Assembly (NCBI RefSeq): GCF_022024175.1
Contig: NZ_CP091794.1
Span: 2,170,001 to 2,234,000, forward strand
DNA length: 64,000 nt
Direction: 5' to 3'
Origin: Prevotella communis
GTDB taxonomy: Bacteria > Bacteroidota > Bacteroidia > Bacteroidales > Bacteroidaceae
The position numbers were made by a program, and so were the translations under genes. The stretch's first letter is position 1. The number at the start of each line of letters is the position of its first letter. A model generated the notes under the pieces. It had not been told where the DNA came from. It saw only the letters and a list, made by a program, of their open reading frames with translations, and did no database searches. Below, one piece after another: positions 16,296-25,083 of the stretch.

Positions 16296-17702
16296 TCAAT
16301 AGAACTTAAAATATCTGCGAGCATTGTTGTAGGAAATATCCTCAACCATACGAGCCAGGGTCTCACGATCGTCGGGCAGCAGTCCTTTCTCCACATCGTT
16401 ACCCAGCAGGTTGCAGAGGATGCGGCGGAAGTACTCGTGACGAGGATATGAGAGGAACGAACGTGAGTCAGTCAACATACCCACGAAGCGGCTCAGCAGG
16501 CCCAGCACTGACAGGGCGTTCATCTGCTTAATCATACCGTCCATCTGATCATTGAACCACCAGCCTGAACCGAACTGGATCTTTCCGGGCTCACCACCCT
16601 GGAAGTTGCCCAGCATGGTAGCGATTACCTCGTTGGCGCAGGGGTTCAGCGTATATAATATGGTACGCGTAAGCTTGTCCTCCATATTCAGTTTATTGAG
16701 GAACTTAGACATAGCCTTGGCGGTGTTGAACTCACCTATAGAATCAAATCCAGTATCAGGACCTAACTGATTGAACATCTTGGTGTTATTATCGCGGATG
16801 GCACCATAGTGGAACTGCTGTGTCCAGTCGGCATCAGCATCCATTTCTGCCATACGGGTCAGGAAGCAGTTCTTAAACTGGCGAACCTCCATGTGTGACA
16901 ACTGCTGTCCACGCATAGCCTTCTCGAAGATGGTCTCAATCTGTGAATCGGTATAGTCCTCATCATAGAATTCCTCAATACCGTGGTCAGACAACTTACA
17001 GCCATTCTCAGCAAAGAAGTCGTGACGCTTCTGCAGGGCATCTACCATATCGGCAAACTTCACGATGTTGACGCCACTGACCTCAGCCAACTGCTCCACA
17101 TACTTTGAGAATTCAGGCTTCTCAATGTTCATGGCCTTGTCAGGACGCCATGCAGGAATCATGATGGGATCGTCAGCAGCCTTGTGGCGGGCATACTCAA
17201 TATGGTTGTGCAGATCGTCAACGGGATCGTCGGTGGTACATACACACTCTACGTTGTAGTGCTTCATCAGACCACGGGCAGAGAACTCGGGCTGCTTCAG
17301 CTTCTCGTTACACTCATCGAAAATCTCACGGGCGGTCTTGGGGCTCAACTGCTTCTCAATGCCGAAAGCGGTCTTCAGCTCCAGGTGTGTCCAGTGATAC
17401 AAGGGGTTACGGAAGGTGTAAGGCACGGTCTCGGCCCATTTCTCAAACTTCTCCCAGTCGCTGGTATCCTTACCGGTGCAGTATTTTTCATCTACACCGT
17501 TGGTACGCATGGCACGCCACTTATAGTGGTCGCCACCCAGCCACAGCTCTGTGATGCTCTTAAACTTATGATCGTTGGCCACCATCTCTGGAATCAGGTG
17601 GCAGTGATAGTCGATAATCGGCATCTTGGCCGCATGGTTGTGATACAGGTCCTGGGCTACTTCTGTCTCCAGAACGAAGTTCTTGTCATTGAATTGTTTC
17701 AT
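16296..17702 (-). CDS. uxaC: Glucuronate (uronate) isomerase
   Basis: The 468-aa member of the UxaC family has an amidohydrolase-like barrel with the metal-binding PIIDYHCHLIPE near residue 28. It isomerises D-glucuronate to fructuronate and D-galacturonate to tagaturonate in the cytoplasm, the entry to the Ashwell pathway used for pectin and uronic acids. Downstream uxuA/uxuB genes are not in the window; kdgK is 11 kb away. It lies 36 nt after trpS in the same direction and has no obvious promoter of its own. Confidence 0.95.
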   Translation of the reverse strand: MKQFNDKNFVLETEVAQDLYHNHAAKMPIIDYHCHLIPEMVANDHKFKSITELWLGGDHYKWRAMRTNGVDEKYCTGKDTSDWEKFEKWAETVPYTFRNPLYHWTHLELKTAFGIEKQLSPKTAREIFDECNEKLKQPEFSARGLMKHYNVECVCTTDDPVDDLHNHIEYARHKAADDPIMIPAWRPDKAMNIEKPEFSKYVEQLAEVSGVNIVKFADMVDALQKRHDFFAENGCKLSDHGIEEFYDEDYTDSQIETIFEKAMRGQQLSHMEVRQFKNCFLTRMAEMDADADWTQQFHYGAIRDNNTKMFNQLGPDTGFDSIGEFNTAKAMSKFLNKLNMEDKLTRTILYTLNPCANEVIATMLGNFQGGEPGKIQFGSGWWFNDQMDGMIKQMNALSVLGLLSRFVGMLTDSRSFLSYPRHEYFRRILCNLLGNDVEKGLLPDDRETLARMVEDISYNNARRYFKFY

Positions 17703-17738
17703 TGATCTTATGTTTTAAGTGGTTAATAGGATTATATC

Positions 17739-18785
17739 TTATCCGAAATAGTCTATCTGCATGGCCTTACGCACCTCGCTCATAGTCTGAGCGCCCACCT
17801 CGCGGGCAGCCTCGGTGCCCTTCTTCAGGATATTGTATATCTCGGGGATATCCTTCTCCAGTTCTGCACGACGCTGACGCATGGGCTCCAGGTACTGGTT
17901 GAGCACCTCGTTGAGGAACTTCTTGCACTTCATATCACCCAGTCCGCCACGGGTGTAGTGCTCCTTCAGTTCGTCCAGGTTCTGATACTCTGGCCAGAAG
18001 TTCTTGAAGTCCTCGTCGGTAGAGAAGGCATCCAGGTAGGTGAACACGGCGTTACCCTCCACATGCCCCGGGTCTGAGACATTCAGGTGCGTGGGGTCAG
18101 TGTACATAGAACGTACCTTCTGCCATACCTCGTCGGCCGAGTCTGACAGGTAGATACAGTTGCCCAGACTCTTTGACATCTTTTCCTTACCGTCTGTACC
18201 TGGCAGACGACGGGCAGTCAGGTTCTCGGGCAACATGATATTGGGCTCTACCAATACGGGGCCGTAGGTATTATTAAAGCGGTTCACCAGTTCGCGAGTC
18301 ACCTCGAGCATAGGCTCCTGGTCCTCACCAGCGGGCACTGTGGTGGCTTTAAACAGGGTGATATCGGCAGCCTGACTCACAGGATAGCAGAAGAAGCCCA
18401 AGGGGATGCTCTCGCCCTCAAAGCCGCGCATCTTGATTTCGGTCTTCACCGTAGGGTTACGCTGCACACGGCTCACAGAGATCAGGTTCATCAGATAAGT
18501 GGTCAGTTCGGCCAGCTCAGGAATCTGACTCTGAATAAACAGTGTACATTTCTCGGGGTCCAGTCCGGCTGACAGATAGTCGAGTGCCACCTGCGTGATG
18601 CTATTACGAATTTTCTGCGGATTATCAGCATTATCTGTGAGAGCCTGAACATCGGCCATAAACACAAACATTCTGTCATAGTCGCCAGCATTCTGCAGTT
18701 CCACACGACGACGCAGTGAGCCCACAAAATGGCCCAGGTGCAGTTTTCCAGTAGGACGGTCGCCCGTCAAAATCACTTTTCCCAT
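17739..18785 (-). CDS. trpS: Tryptophan--tRNA ligase
   Basis: The 348-aa class I aminoacyl-tRNA synthetase has HLGH at residues 16-19 as the HIGH motif and KMSKS at about 203-207. It charges tRNA-Trp with tryptophan using ATP. Length and domain order are normal for bacterial TrpRS. It has its own promoter and may read through into uxaC. Confidence 0.96.
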   Translation of the reverse strand: MGKVILTGDRPTGKLHLGHFVGSLRRRVELQNAGDYDRMFVFMADVQALTDNADNPQKIRNSITQVALDYLSAGLDPEKCTLFIQSQIPELAELTTYLMNLISVSRVQRNPTVKTEIKMRGFEGESIPLGFFCYPVSQAADITLFKATTVPAGEDQEPMLEVTRELVNRFNNTYGPVLVEPNIMLPENLTARRLPGTDGKEKMSKSLGNCIYLSDSADEVWQKVRSMYTDPTHLNVSDPGHVEGNAVFTYLDAFSTDEDFKNFWPEYQNLDELKEHYTRGGLGDMKCKKFLNEVLNQYLEPMRQRRAELEKDIPEIYNILKKGTEAAREVGAQTMSEVRKAMQIDYFG

Positions 18786-18820
18786 ATTTAATTTTATACG
18801 TGTTAGTTTCTATTGGAGTG

Positions 18821-18828
18821 CAAAGGTA
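18821..18828 (-). promoter_or_regulatory. -7 box (TACCTTTG) of trpS
   Basis: Minus-strand TACCTTTG lies 36 nt before the trpS ATG. The 180 bp further right are AT-rich spacer with no other recognised feature. Confidence 0.7.
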
Positions 18829-19004
18829 CGATTAAGTGAGCAAAAAACCAAATTAATACGACTATTTTATTTATGATGACAGACCTTTTTTCTAGTTTTA
18901 AATATTATTTTTGAACGAAAGGCATGTTATACGCCGTTAAAAATGTTAATTTATTTAAGAATTATGACGGATATAGCCATCAAGGCACTTCTTGCAAACT
19001 GTAG

Positions 19005-19012
19005 TAACTTTG
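19005..19012 (+). promoter_or_regulatory. -7 box (TAACTTTG) of the VirE module
   Basis: TAACTTTG lies 58 nt before the ATG at 19071. The leader holds a short hairpin (GCAAGGTC/GACTTGC, about 19018-19037). No clear TTTG -33 element is visible. Confidence 0.55.
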
Positions 19013-19070
19013 TACGCGCAAGGTCAGATAGACTTGCATAATAAATAATTTAAAAAGCAAAATAAAAAAA

Positions 19071-19385
19071 ATGAAGCATTTTTACAACCGTCCGACCCTC
19101 CTTATGGATGATGGACTGGAAGGTAAGTTATTGAGTTTCCTTTTCTTACAAATTAAGCGAAAAAGAGGCCTCACTACATTTATTACTAAAGAGGCTGGTA
19201 TTAACGGAAAATGGCTTAACCCCGACAAGCCCTACAACATCAGTGTCCAGCACATGCTTAAAATTATAGAAAAAAAGGCGGATTTCCAAGGGCGCGAAGA
19301 GTGCATGAAAGATATGGAAGAATTCATTGACTACTTTTTTAAAATTGTTCAGGAAATGCGACAATCTCGCATGGATCCTCCGTGA
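19071..19385 (+). CDS. Small basic hypothetical protein ahead of the VirE-like gene
   Basis: This is a 104-aa soluble protein, Lys/Arg-rich in its first half (QIKRKRG near residue 27) and helical in its second half. I do not recognise a family. It starts just after the module promoter and is 58 nt upstream of the primase-helicase gene, so the two are probably co-transcribed. Its charge and place would fit a DNA-associated or regulatory protein, but this is only inference. Confidence 0.65.
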   Translation: MKHFYNRPTLLMDDGLEGKLLSFLFLQIKRKRGLTTFITKEAGINGKWLNPDKPYNISVQHMLKIIEKKADFQGREECMKDMEEFIDYFFKIVQEMRQSRMDPP

Positions 19386-19443
19386 TTTCCATTTGACACC
19401 ATAAAATGCAGTAACCACTTGATATACAAACCATTTTTAGACT

Positions 19444-21672
19444 ATGAACCTTCAAGACATTAAAGTAAGTATTTTCAATAATCTGGGTTCCTACGAGAGT
19501 AAACCAATAAACCTTAACACGGTGCTATGGTGGATAAAAAACGACCAGAGCGTAGCACAGAAAACAGAACTCTACCGTAATCTTGCAATGACCATCACGC
19601 GCAAAGAAGCCAACAAAAAGGTGAAGGATGCCATGATGCCAGCCTTCTCTGTGGCGGTACTACTCAACGGCGTAGGCAGACAGACCACCCACGTCACGCG
19701 TGTGACAGGTCTTTCTATCTGTGATATCGACCACGTTATAAGTGAAAAGGTAAAAGTAAATAGTGAAAAGTTTGCTACCGCCATGAACACGATGTTCCAG
19801 AAGATTATTGCAGATCCCCACACCGTCCTGGCATTCCGTACCATCAGTGGAGAGGGATTCCGGGTTATCTTCTGTTACGAAGACGAACAAGGGATGCCTC
19901 CTGAGAATGGCATTCTTTATCGGGCGGCCTACAGGAAGGGCAACCAATACTATGCAGAACTTTGTGGCGTGGCCTACGACGGACAGTGTGGCGACATCAC
20001 CCGTCTCAGTGGTATTGCCCATGATGCGGACGCTGTATTAAACCTCAACGCTGAGCCTTTCATCATCACCGACGACGAGGCTGCGGCAGCTAACACGGCA
20101 GCTGACACAGAATCAGGCAAACGTCGAAAGGACGACCCTGTGGGCACTCATCATGCCGAGGTTGATGCAGCCTGGGCTGTCATCGAACTGATGCTCGCGA
20201 AACGCGACATCACCTACGGGCCTGGCACTCATCATCATTACGTGATGCATGCCACTCATCTGTTCAACCATTTCGGAGTGGCCAAGGAAGAGGTGCTGGC
20301 ATGGGCAGCACAAAACTGGTGCGACTACGACCAAAAGCAGCGCGAGAGCATCATCCACTGGGTGTACCAGAACAGGCAGGACGAACACGGTCGTTGGCGG
20401 TTGAATAAGGGTGGCCGGCCAAAGGAGGTATCCATGATTACGCTGCCGGATATCGTCGAGTGGCTCAGCAGCAACAAAGTGGAGGTTACCTATAACCAGA
20501 TATCCGACCAGACTTCCTATACGGAGAATAACGGAGAATGGAAACCGTTGGAAGACAGTGATATATGCAGTCTGCGCCGCCGTATGGCTGCTGATACAGG
20601 GAAACGTGTCCTGAAATCGGATCTGAAGGATATGCTGATGAGCGACTATGCGCATCGCATTCATCCGGTGCGCGACTATGTGCGTCAGTTACCAACATGG
20701 GATAAAGTGGACCGTGTCAGTCAGCTGGCTGCTCATGTGCATATTGACCCGGTACAGGAGGGGCAGAAGCCAGAGGAAGCCCAGGAACTCTTTCTGTGGG
20801 CACTCCACAAGTGGCTGGTGGCTACCATGGCCGACTGGCTCAGTGATGATATCTGTAATGAGACTATCCTCACACTCATCGGGCCTCAGGGTGTGTACAA
20901 GACCACCTTCTTCCGCTACCTGCTACCACCAACGCTGCGTCCCTACTATCTGGAGAATTCAAGCAACTCCTTCTCTCAGAAGGATGACCAGATAGCCCTG
21001 GTCGAGAACTGTCTGGTGGAGATTGAGGAGATTGACATGTTCAAGGATCGTGATAATGCCGAACTGAAGTCTTTATCGACCAAGGTCACGTTGAAGGTGC
21101 GCAGACCTTACGATAAGTTTGTCATGACCAAGCACCGGCTGGCATCACTCTGTGCCACGGGTAATCAGGAGCATTTCCTGACGGACAAGACAGGCAACCG
21201 ACGTTGGCTCTGTTTCCGCGTGGCAAATATCGACAACCCACGGGTATGGGACTTTAACTACGAACAACTCTATGCGCAGTTGCGTGATGAGTATTACGAT
21301 GGCTTTACTTATTGGTTCGATAAAGCTGATGAGGAGCGCATGCAGCAGCAGAACGAGAATTTCCGCATCGTGTCCGACGAGGAACAGTTCATCCGTGACC
21401 GTTTCCGTAAGCCTCGTCCTGGTGAACCCTTCAAGTATCTCAACGCAGCCGCTATCGCCCAGATGATATCCTATAACCACCAGCCCATCACCTCCCGTAG
21501 TGTTGCTTTGGTCATGAAGTCTCTTGGTTTTCATGCCGAGCGAAAAACCATGGGGCGTTACTACAAACTCTATATTATGGATTCGAATGAGTCACAACGC
21601 ACCATCTCCAATTCGCCATCAGAATCTGCTAAGAATCAGACAGTTGAGAAAGACCTACCATTCTTACCATGA
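19444..21672 (+). CDS. VirE N-terminal / VapE-like primase-helicase protein
   Basis: The 742-aa protein has three parts. A BT4734-like/VirE N-terminal domain (about 50-200) has primase-like features (LSICDIDHV, FRTISGEGFRVIF). A middle helical segment (about 230-330) resembles PriCT regions. A VapE-type P-loop ATPase (about 390-640) carries GPQGVYKTT near residue 480, with Tyr in place of the usual Gly before Lys, then VEIEEIDM and a TGNRRW arginine motif. Relatives occur in satellites, prophages and integrated elements and act in replication of small elements. Here it opens a conserved Bacteroidales module that continues beyond the IS with DUF4248, HU-like and amidase genes. Confidence 0.85.
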   Translation: MNLQDIKVSIFNNLGSYESKPINLNTVLWWIKNDQSVAQKTELYRNLAMTITRKEANKKVKDAMMPAFSVAVLLNGVGRQTTHVTRVTGLSICDIDHVISEKVKVNSEKFATAMNTMFQKIIADPHTVLAFRTISGEGFRVIFCYEDEQGMPPENGILYRAAYRKGNQYYAELCGVAYDGQCGDITRLSGIAHDADAVLNLNAEPFIITDDEAAAANTAADTESGKRRKDDPVGTHHAEVDAAWAVIELMLAKRDITYGPGTHHHYVMHATHLFNHFGVAKEEVLAWAAQNWCDYDQKQRESIIHWVYQNRQDEHGRWRLNKGGRPKEVSMITLPDIVEWLSSNKVEVTYNQISDQTSYTENNGEWKPLEDSDICSLRRRMAADTGKRVLKSDLKDMLMSDYAHRIHPVRDYVRQLPTWDKVDRVSQLAAHVHIDPVQEGQKPEEAQELFLWALHKWLVATMADWLSDDICNETILTLIGPQGVYKTTFFRYLLPPTLRPYYLENSSNSFSQKDDQIALVENCLVEIEEIDMFKDRDNAELKSLSTKVTLKVRRPYDKFVMTKHRLASLCATGNQEHFLTDKTGNRRWLCFRVANIDNPRVWDFNYEQLYAQLRDEYYDGFTYWFDKADEERMQQQNENFRIVSDEEQFIRDRFRKPRPGEPFKYLNAAAIAQMISYNHQPITSRSVALVMKSLGFHAERKTMGRYYKLYIMDSNESQRTISNSPSESAKNQTVEKDLPFLP
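19741..19768 (+). repeat. 7-bp tandem repeat inside the VirE-like gene
   Basis: The heptamers AGTGAAA, AGGTAAA, AGTAAAT, AGTGAAA encode a Lys/Val/Ser-rich insertion between the IDHV strand and the next helix. The unit matches the array near dnaX at 59504. Confidence 0.6.
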
Positions 21673-21786
21673 CGCGAGTGTCACGAGTATTCCAACTTTT
21701 CCTTAAGAAAAACCATTCACCTCGAACCAAATATATTTCTTTATAGAAAGGTTGAAAACCTCGTGTCATTCGTGTCATAAATATAA

Positions 21787-21811
21787 TAAATTACTGAACT
21801 TTCGCAAGTGA
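21787..21811 (+). repeat. Left end of IS4 element: target repeat and inverted repeat
   Basis: TAAATTA (21787-21793) is the target duplication, followed by the 18-bp left terminal repeat CTGAACTTTCGCAAGTGA (21794-21811). Confidence 0.75.
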
Positions 21812-23392
21812 ATATTCATTCATCAAGCGACTAATTTATACATTTGATATAGCTTATGGAACTTAGGATTGGCATCAATAACCGCAGAAAGCAGTTCACT
21901 GGCATCGGCAGAGATCATCTCTGCGATTTCCAGGATGGTGTCCAATATAAGTTCCCATATCCTGTCCGAAGCGGACAGCTCGAGAGTGTTGCCAGTGGTA
22001 TCACGGAAGAGCGCCCCGACGGTTTCGTAGGCTTCAAACCGCTTCACCGTGCAAAGTATGTTGTACTGCATCATGATCAGCGTAAAGCTGGCAATCTGTG
22101 CAGAGAAGTGTACGCTCTGACATCTGCCGAAGTCGAGCAGTTGCTTCTGGTCGTGATAAGCCACCTCGGTAGTCCAGCGGATAGCGTACGTCCTGTATGC
22201 TTTGAGAAAACTAAGCGAGAGGTCCGTAGTGAGCAATCCATTCCAAAGCCCATTCCTGCCTCGTTTCGAGAAGAACAAACGCACGGTGGTACCTGCAAAC
22301 TTCACATCGATGGTGCAGTAGGTACATCTGAGTGTCCTGTTATGTTTGGTGAGGCCCTGCTTCTGGAGCTTCTTGATAATCTGCTTAGCAGTCAAATCAC
22401 CCCACTGGGTGTGGTATTTGGTTTTTCCAATCTTTATCATACCAATCAAATGACACTTGATGTGGCGGCTGGTAATCAGGCGAACGAAGTCTGCACTGGT
22501 AAACCAACTGTCAACCAGCAGATAGTCGAAACGTATTCCACGCTTGATAGCGTACTTCACCATCTCGATTGCCTTGTCAGTCTTCTTCATGGTGTATTCT
22601 TTTATGCGCTCCTCAACACATTGCCCCGTATAGTCGGCAGAGAAACGCTCACTGCGTTGCTTGTCCGTCAACCCTTGCTTCTTGTCAGGATTACAGCCTT
22701 CTTCACCATGAAGCGAGAAATCGAGAAACAATTGGCTCATGCCATCGCACAGAAGCAGCGTCAGACATTTGTAGCCGAGGATGCTCTTATGTTGGATATG
22801 AGAGAAAACCTTGCCGATAAGTTCACTCTTGCGACCACTCTTTGGAGCGTCTGTGTCATCGATAATCAGGCAGACAGGCTTGTCATGCTCAGCCTCGGTG
22901 CTACGGCTGATCTTACGCAGCAGCTGGAGGTTCATCGCATACAGCAGTTTGCGCCACTTGATATCACCATCATTCATAAAACGATAGAACATGTCCTTCT
23001 CACAACAGAACAAGCGGCTTAATGAAGAGCCAGAGTACCGGTATGCATTCCTGACGACGAAGAAAGGGAACAGCATCAAAAGATTAAGGACCTGCACGTT
23101 CGTGAACTTGCAGTTCTCTTTCTTCTCTGTCCCTATCTGCTCCGGACGTATGTTTATGCACTCCATCACTCTCATAATCGCATTAATTGCACGGTTATTC
23201 TCATTTTCTGAGAAAAAGCTTCTCAAATCTGAAATAATTGTTGTACCTTTGCTCACGGCTTCTAAGTTTGAACTTTATTGTTTGGCGACTATAAAGTTAC
23301 TCATTTTCAGTGAGTTGAGCAAACTTCGAAGCCATTTTTATTCCTATTTTATGTTAAATTATGCAGGTGCGCCATCACTTGCGAAACTTTAG
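21794..23392 (-). mobile_element. Complete IS4-family insertion sequence
   Basis: The element is 1599 bp and bounded by 18-bp inverted repeats that match at 16 positions. It is flanked by the 7-bp direct repeat TAAATTA (21787-21793 and 23393-23399). It carries one intact transposase gene on the minus strand. Length, single ORF and the Y-R-E-K signature place it in IS4. It sits between the VirE-like gene and the DUF4248 gene and does not interrupt a recognisable coding region. Confidence 0.85.
21823..23256 (-). CDS. IS4-family DDE transposase
   Basis: The 477-aa protein is intact. An RNase H-like catalytic core is interrupted by a beta-rich insertion. Catalytic acids are visible: first Asp in LIIDDTD (about 133), second Asp in LLVDSW (249) and Glu at 364 within the IS4 signature Y357-x2-R360-x3-E364-x6-K371. 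The stop is 29 bp inside the left end, and the start is 136 bp inside the right end. The complete frame and near-perfect termini suggest a recently active copy. Confidence 0.93.
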   Translation of the reverse strand: MSKGTTIISDLRSFFSENENNRAINAIMRVMECINIRPEQIGTEKKENCKFTNVQVLNLLMLFPFFVVRNAYRYSGSSLSRLFCCEKDMFYRFMNDGDIKWRKLLYAMNLQLLRKISRSTEAEHDKPVCLIIDDTDAPKSGRKSELIGKVFSHIQHKSILGYKCLTLLLCDGMSQLFLDFSLHGEEGCNPDKKQGLTDKQRSERFSADYTGQCVEERIKEYTMKKTDKAIEMVKYAIKRGIRFDYLLVDSWFTSADFVRLITSRHIKCHLIGMIKIGKTKYHTQWGDLTAKQIIKKLQKQGLTKHNRTLRCTYCTIDVKFAGTTVRLFFSKRGRNGLWNGLLTTDLSLSFLKAYRTYAIRWTTEVAYHDQKQLLDFGRCQSVHFSAQIASFTLIMMQYNILCTVKRFEAYETVGALFRDTTGNTLELSASDRIWELILDTILEIAEMISADASELLSAVIDANPKFHKLYQMYKLVA

Positions 23393-23399
23393 TAAATTA
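23375..23399 (+). repeat. Right end of IS4 element: inverted repeat and target repeat
   Basis: The right terminal repeat TCACTTGCGAAACTTTAG (23375-23392) is complementary to the left end with two mismatches, followed by the second TAAATTA (23393-23399). Confidence 0.75.
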
Positions 23400-23430
23400 T
23401 ATTTAAGAATTGAGTAAAAAAAAAGCAAAA

Positions 23431-23444
23431 AATGAGGCCTCATT
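23431..23444. promoter_or_regulatory. Perfect 14-bp palindrome upstream of the DUF4248 gene
   Basis: AATGAGGCCTCATT is perfectly self-complementary and lies 82 bp before the DUF4248 ATG in an otherwise AT-rich spacer. The core GAGGCCTCA also occurs at 19165-19173 inside the small gene that opens the module. It could be an operator for a dimeric regulator; function is unproven. Confidence 0.3.
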
Positions 23445-23525
23445 AATCTCCAATTTGTTTATCTGTAGCATTCAACTTAAAAAACATTTTTATCAACCTG
23501 TTTCCAAACCATCATCAAGTTAGTT

Positions 23526-23816
23526 ATGATCAATTTCTACGACAAAAATCGATTTATCAGCAAGAGCACGTTAGCCCGCCTGGCCGACGTTAGTCCTCGC
23601 ACCTTCCGCCGCTACCTTGCCACCCGCCGCCCCATCCTGGACGCCATGGGCATCAGTCCCAAGGCACAGAAGCTTCCTCCACAGGCCGTCCGATATATCT
23701 GTGAGGACTACTGCATAGATCTGCCTCCCGAACTTCAGGATCAGGAAGCGCTATCAAAGTCTCCCCTCTTCCGGAACTTCCTCCGCATGCTTCAGCAACG
23801 CCAACCTCTCTATTGA
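23526..23816 (+). CDS. DUF4248 domain-containing protein
   Basis: The 96-aa product has an N-terminal helix-turn-helix-like segment (STLARLADVSPRTFRRYLA, residues 14-32), typical of DUF4248 proteins seen beside HU-like and amidase genes in Bacteroidales. The fold suggests DNA binding, but no function has been assigned to my knowledge. It is basic in the N-terminal half. It lies downstream of the IS and may be read from a promoter within or beside it. Confidence 0.75.
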   Translation: MINFYDKNRFISKSTLARLADVSPRTFRRYLATRRPILDAMGISPKAQKLPPQAVRYICEDYCIDLPPELQDQEALSKSPLFRNFLRMLQQRQPLY

Positions 23817-23886
23817 TTTCTCACACTGAAATAAAAATATTCTGTGAGAGATGGACAGAGTGGGACAGCCATACCGGGGATTGTAG

Positions 23887-23894
23887 TACCTTTG
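23887..23894 (+). promoter_or_regulatory. -7 box (TACCTTTG) of the HU-smalltalk-amidase genes
   Basis: TACCTTTG lies 108 nt before the ATG at 24003. The frame upstream of that ATG is open to 23844 but would start above the promoter, supporting the shorter protein. Confidence 0.65.
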
Positions 23895-24002
23895 CATTGT
23901 GTTAAGAACAGCACAGGAATCTGGGAAAATCCCAGTGGAGTATTGACAAGGCCTCGCGCGCAGCCACATCATACTCCTTACTTCTCACATCAAACAACAT
24001 TT

Positions 24003-24473
24003 ATGGTTCGTTACATCTTACATCAGATCAAAATCAAATCCAGCCATTCCTTTGGCAAGTGGTTTGCCAAGAACGTGGTAGAGGAGACCATCGACCTCGA
24101 CGCTCTCGCTGAGCACATGAGTAGCCACAACTGCCCCTACTCCAAGGGCGCCATCAAGGGCGTCCTCACCGACATGATTACCTGCATCAAGGAACTCCTT
24201 CTGGAGGGCAAGAACGTGAAGATAGACCACCTCGCCATCTTCTCCCTGGGCATCAAGAACAAGGTGACATCCGATGCCGAGTCCGACTTCTCTATCTCAA
24301 AGAACATTGAGGGCGTAAAACTCAAGGCTCGTGCTACCGGTGAACTTATGAGTAAGTCGCTCAACTTGGAGGCTACCCTGAAGAAGGCTGCCTATGTCAA
24401 TGGTAAAATCACCACCAGCGAAGAGCCCACCACGCCATCAGACTCGGGCAACAGTGGACCAGTGAACCCTTAA
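24003..24473 (+). CDS. HU-like DNA-binding protein (HU-HIG type)
   Basis: The 156-aa protein has an HU/IHF-like fold over about residues 1-125: a basic N-terminus, helical region (KGVLTDMITCIKELL) and the beta strand segment VKIDHLAIFSLGIKN. A low-complexity Ser/Thr/Pro tail follows at 138-156. The HIG subgroup is specific to Bacteroidota and differs from canonical HU by its longer N-terminal strand and C-terminal tail. It probably binds DNA as a dimer. It is followed by the smalltalk gene and amidase, a fixed order in this order of bacteria. Confidence 0.85.
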   Translation: MVRYILHQIKIKSSHSFGKWFAKNVVEETIDLDALAEHMSSHNCPYSKGAIKGVLTDMITCIKELLLEGKNVKIDHLAIFSLGIKNKVTSDAESDFSISKNIEGVKLKARATGELMSKSLNLEATLKKAAYVNGKITTSEEPTTPSDSGNSGPVNP

Positions 24474-24524
24474 ACATTAAAGATTAAACATTAAACATTA
24501 AACATTAAAGATTAAAGATTAAAA
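24470..24524 (+). repeat. 7-bp tandem repeat before the smalltalk gene
   Basis: Eight units of TTAAACA/TTAAAGA run from the stop codon of the HU-like gene to 2 bp before the ATG at 24527. They occupy the position of the ribosome-binding region, so unit number would change leader length and possibly translation. Confidence 0.8.
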
Positions 24525-24526
24525 CC

Positions 24527-24622
24527 ATGAAGAACAAGACAGTTTGGAAGTTCGTTATTCAGACAACCATCAGTATCCTCTCAGCTATCGCCACCGCCAT
24601 CGGTGTCGCCAGCTGTAGATAA
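24527..24622 (+). CDS. Smalltalk-type small membrane protein, 31 aa
   Basis: ATG at 24527 opens 31 codons ending in TAA. The peptide starts MKNKTVWKFVIQ and continues with a single hydrophobic helix (about residues 9-28) ending in CR. Size, charge pattern and place between an HU-like gene and an amidase match the family named smalltalk protein in Bacteroidales annotation. Its function is unknown. A short basic N-terminus followed by one membrane helix, next to a peptidoglycan amidase, resembles the architecture of small phage holins, which is inference only. Confidence 0.8.
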   Translation: MKNKTVWKFVIQTTISILSAIATAIGVASCR

Positions 24623-24637
24623 CACAAAAGAAATGCT

Positions 24638-25069
24638 ATGCGAAAAATCAACCTAATCGTTATCCATTGTTCAGCCACCCGCTGCAACCAACGCTACTCC
24701 ATCGACAGTCTCCGTGACGACCACAACGCCCGTTTCCACAACAAGGGCATCGGTTATCATTACTACATCGAGCGCGATGGTCAGCTCCACAAGCCCCGTG
24801 ACGAGTCAGAGGTAGGCATGCACGCCCTCCATTACAATGCCCACTCCATCGGCATCTGCTATGAGGGAGGTCTGGACGAAAAGGGCCGCTCCTGCGACAC
24901 CCGCACCCCAGCCCAGCGTGCCACCATGCTCGCCCTACTCCACTCTCTCAAGTCCGCATATCCCGATGCCGAGATCAAGGGCCACTGTGAGCTCGAAGGC
25001 GTCCACAAGGACTGCCCCTGTTTCAACTGTCAGGAGTACCGCGATTACTTCGCGAACATCAAACCTTAA
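24638..25069 (+). CDS. N-acetylmuramoyl-L-alanine amidase (AmpD-like, Amidase_2)
   Basis: The 143-aa zinc amidase has H10 in VIHCSATR and further likely metal and catalytic residues in GYHYYIERDG, SIGICYEGG and the C-terminal GHCELEG..KDCPCF. It should cut the bond between MurNAc and the peptide stem. No signal peptide is present, so it either acts in the cytoplasm on recycled muropeptides or leaves the cell with help, for example from the small membrane protein encoded 15 nt upstream. Confidence 0.9.
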   Translation: MRKINLIVIHCSATRCNQRYSIDSLRDDHNARFHNKGIGYHYYIERDGQLHKPRDESEVGMHALHYNAHSIGICYEGGLDEKGRSCDTRTPAQRATMLALLHSLKSAYPDAEIKGHCELEGVHKDCPCFNCQEYRDYFANIKP

Positions 25070-25083
25070 CCATTTTCATGAGC

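Noticed and set aside
21856..23022. Long plus-strand open frame within the IS element
   Set aside because: It is the complement of the transposase gene, without family resemblance or promoter.
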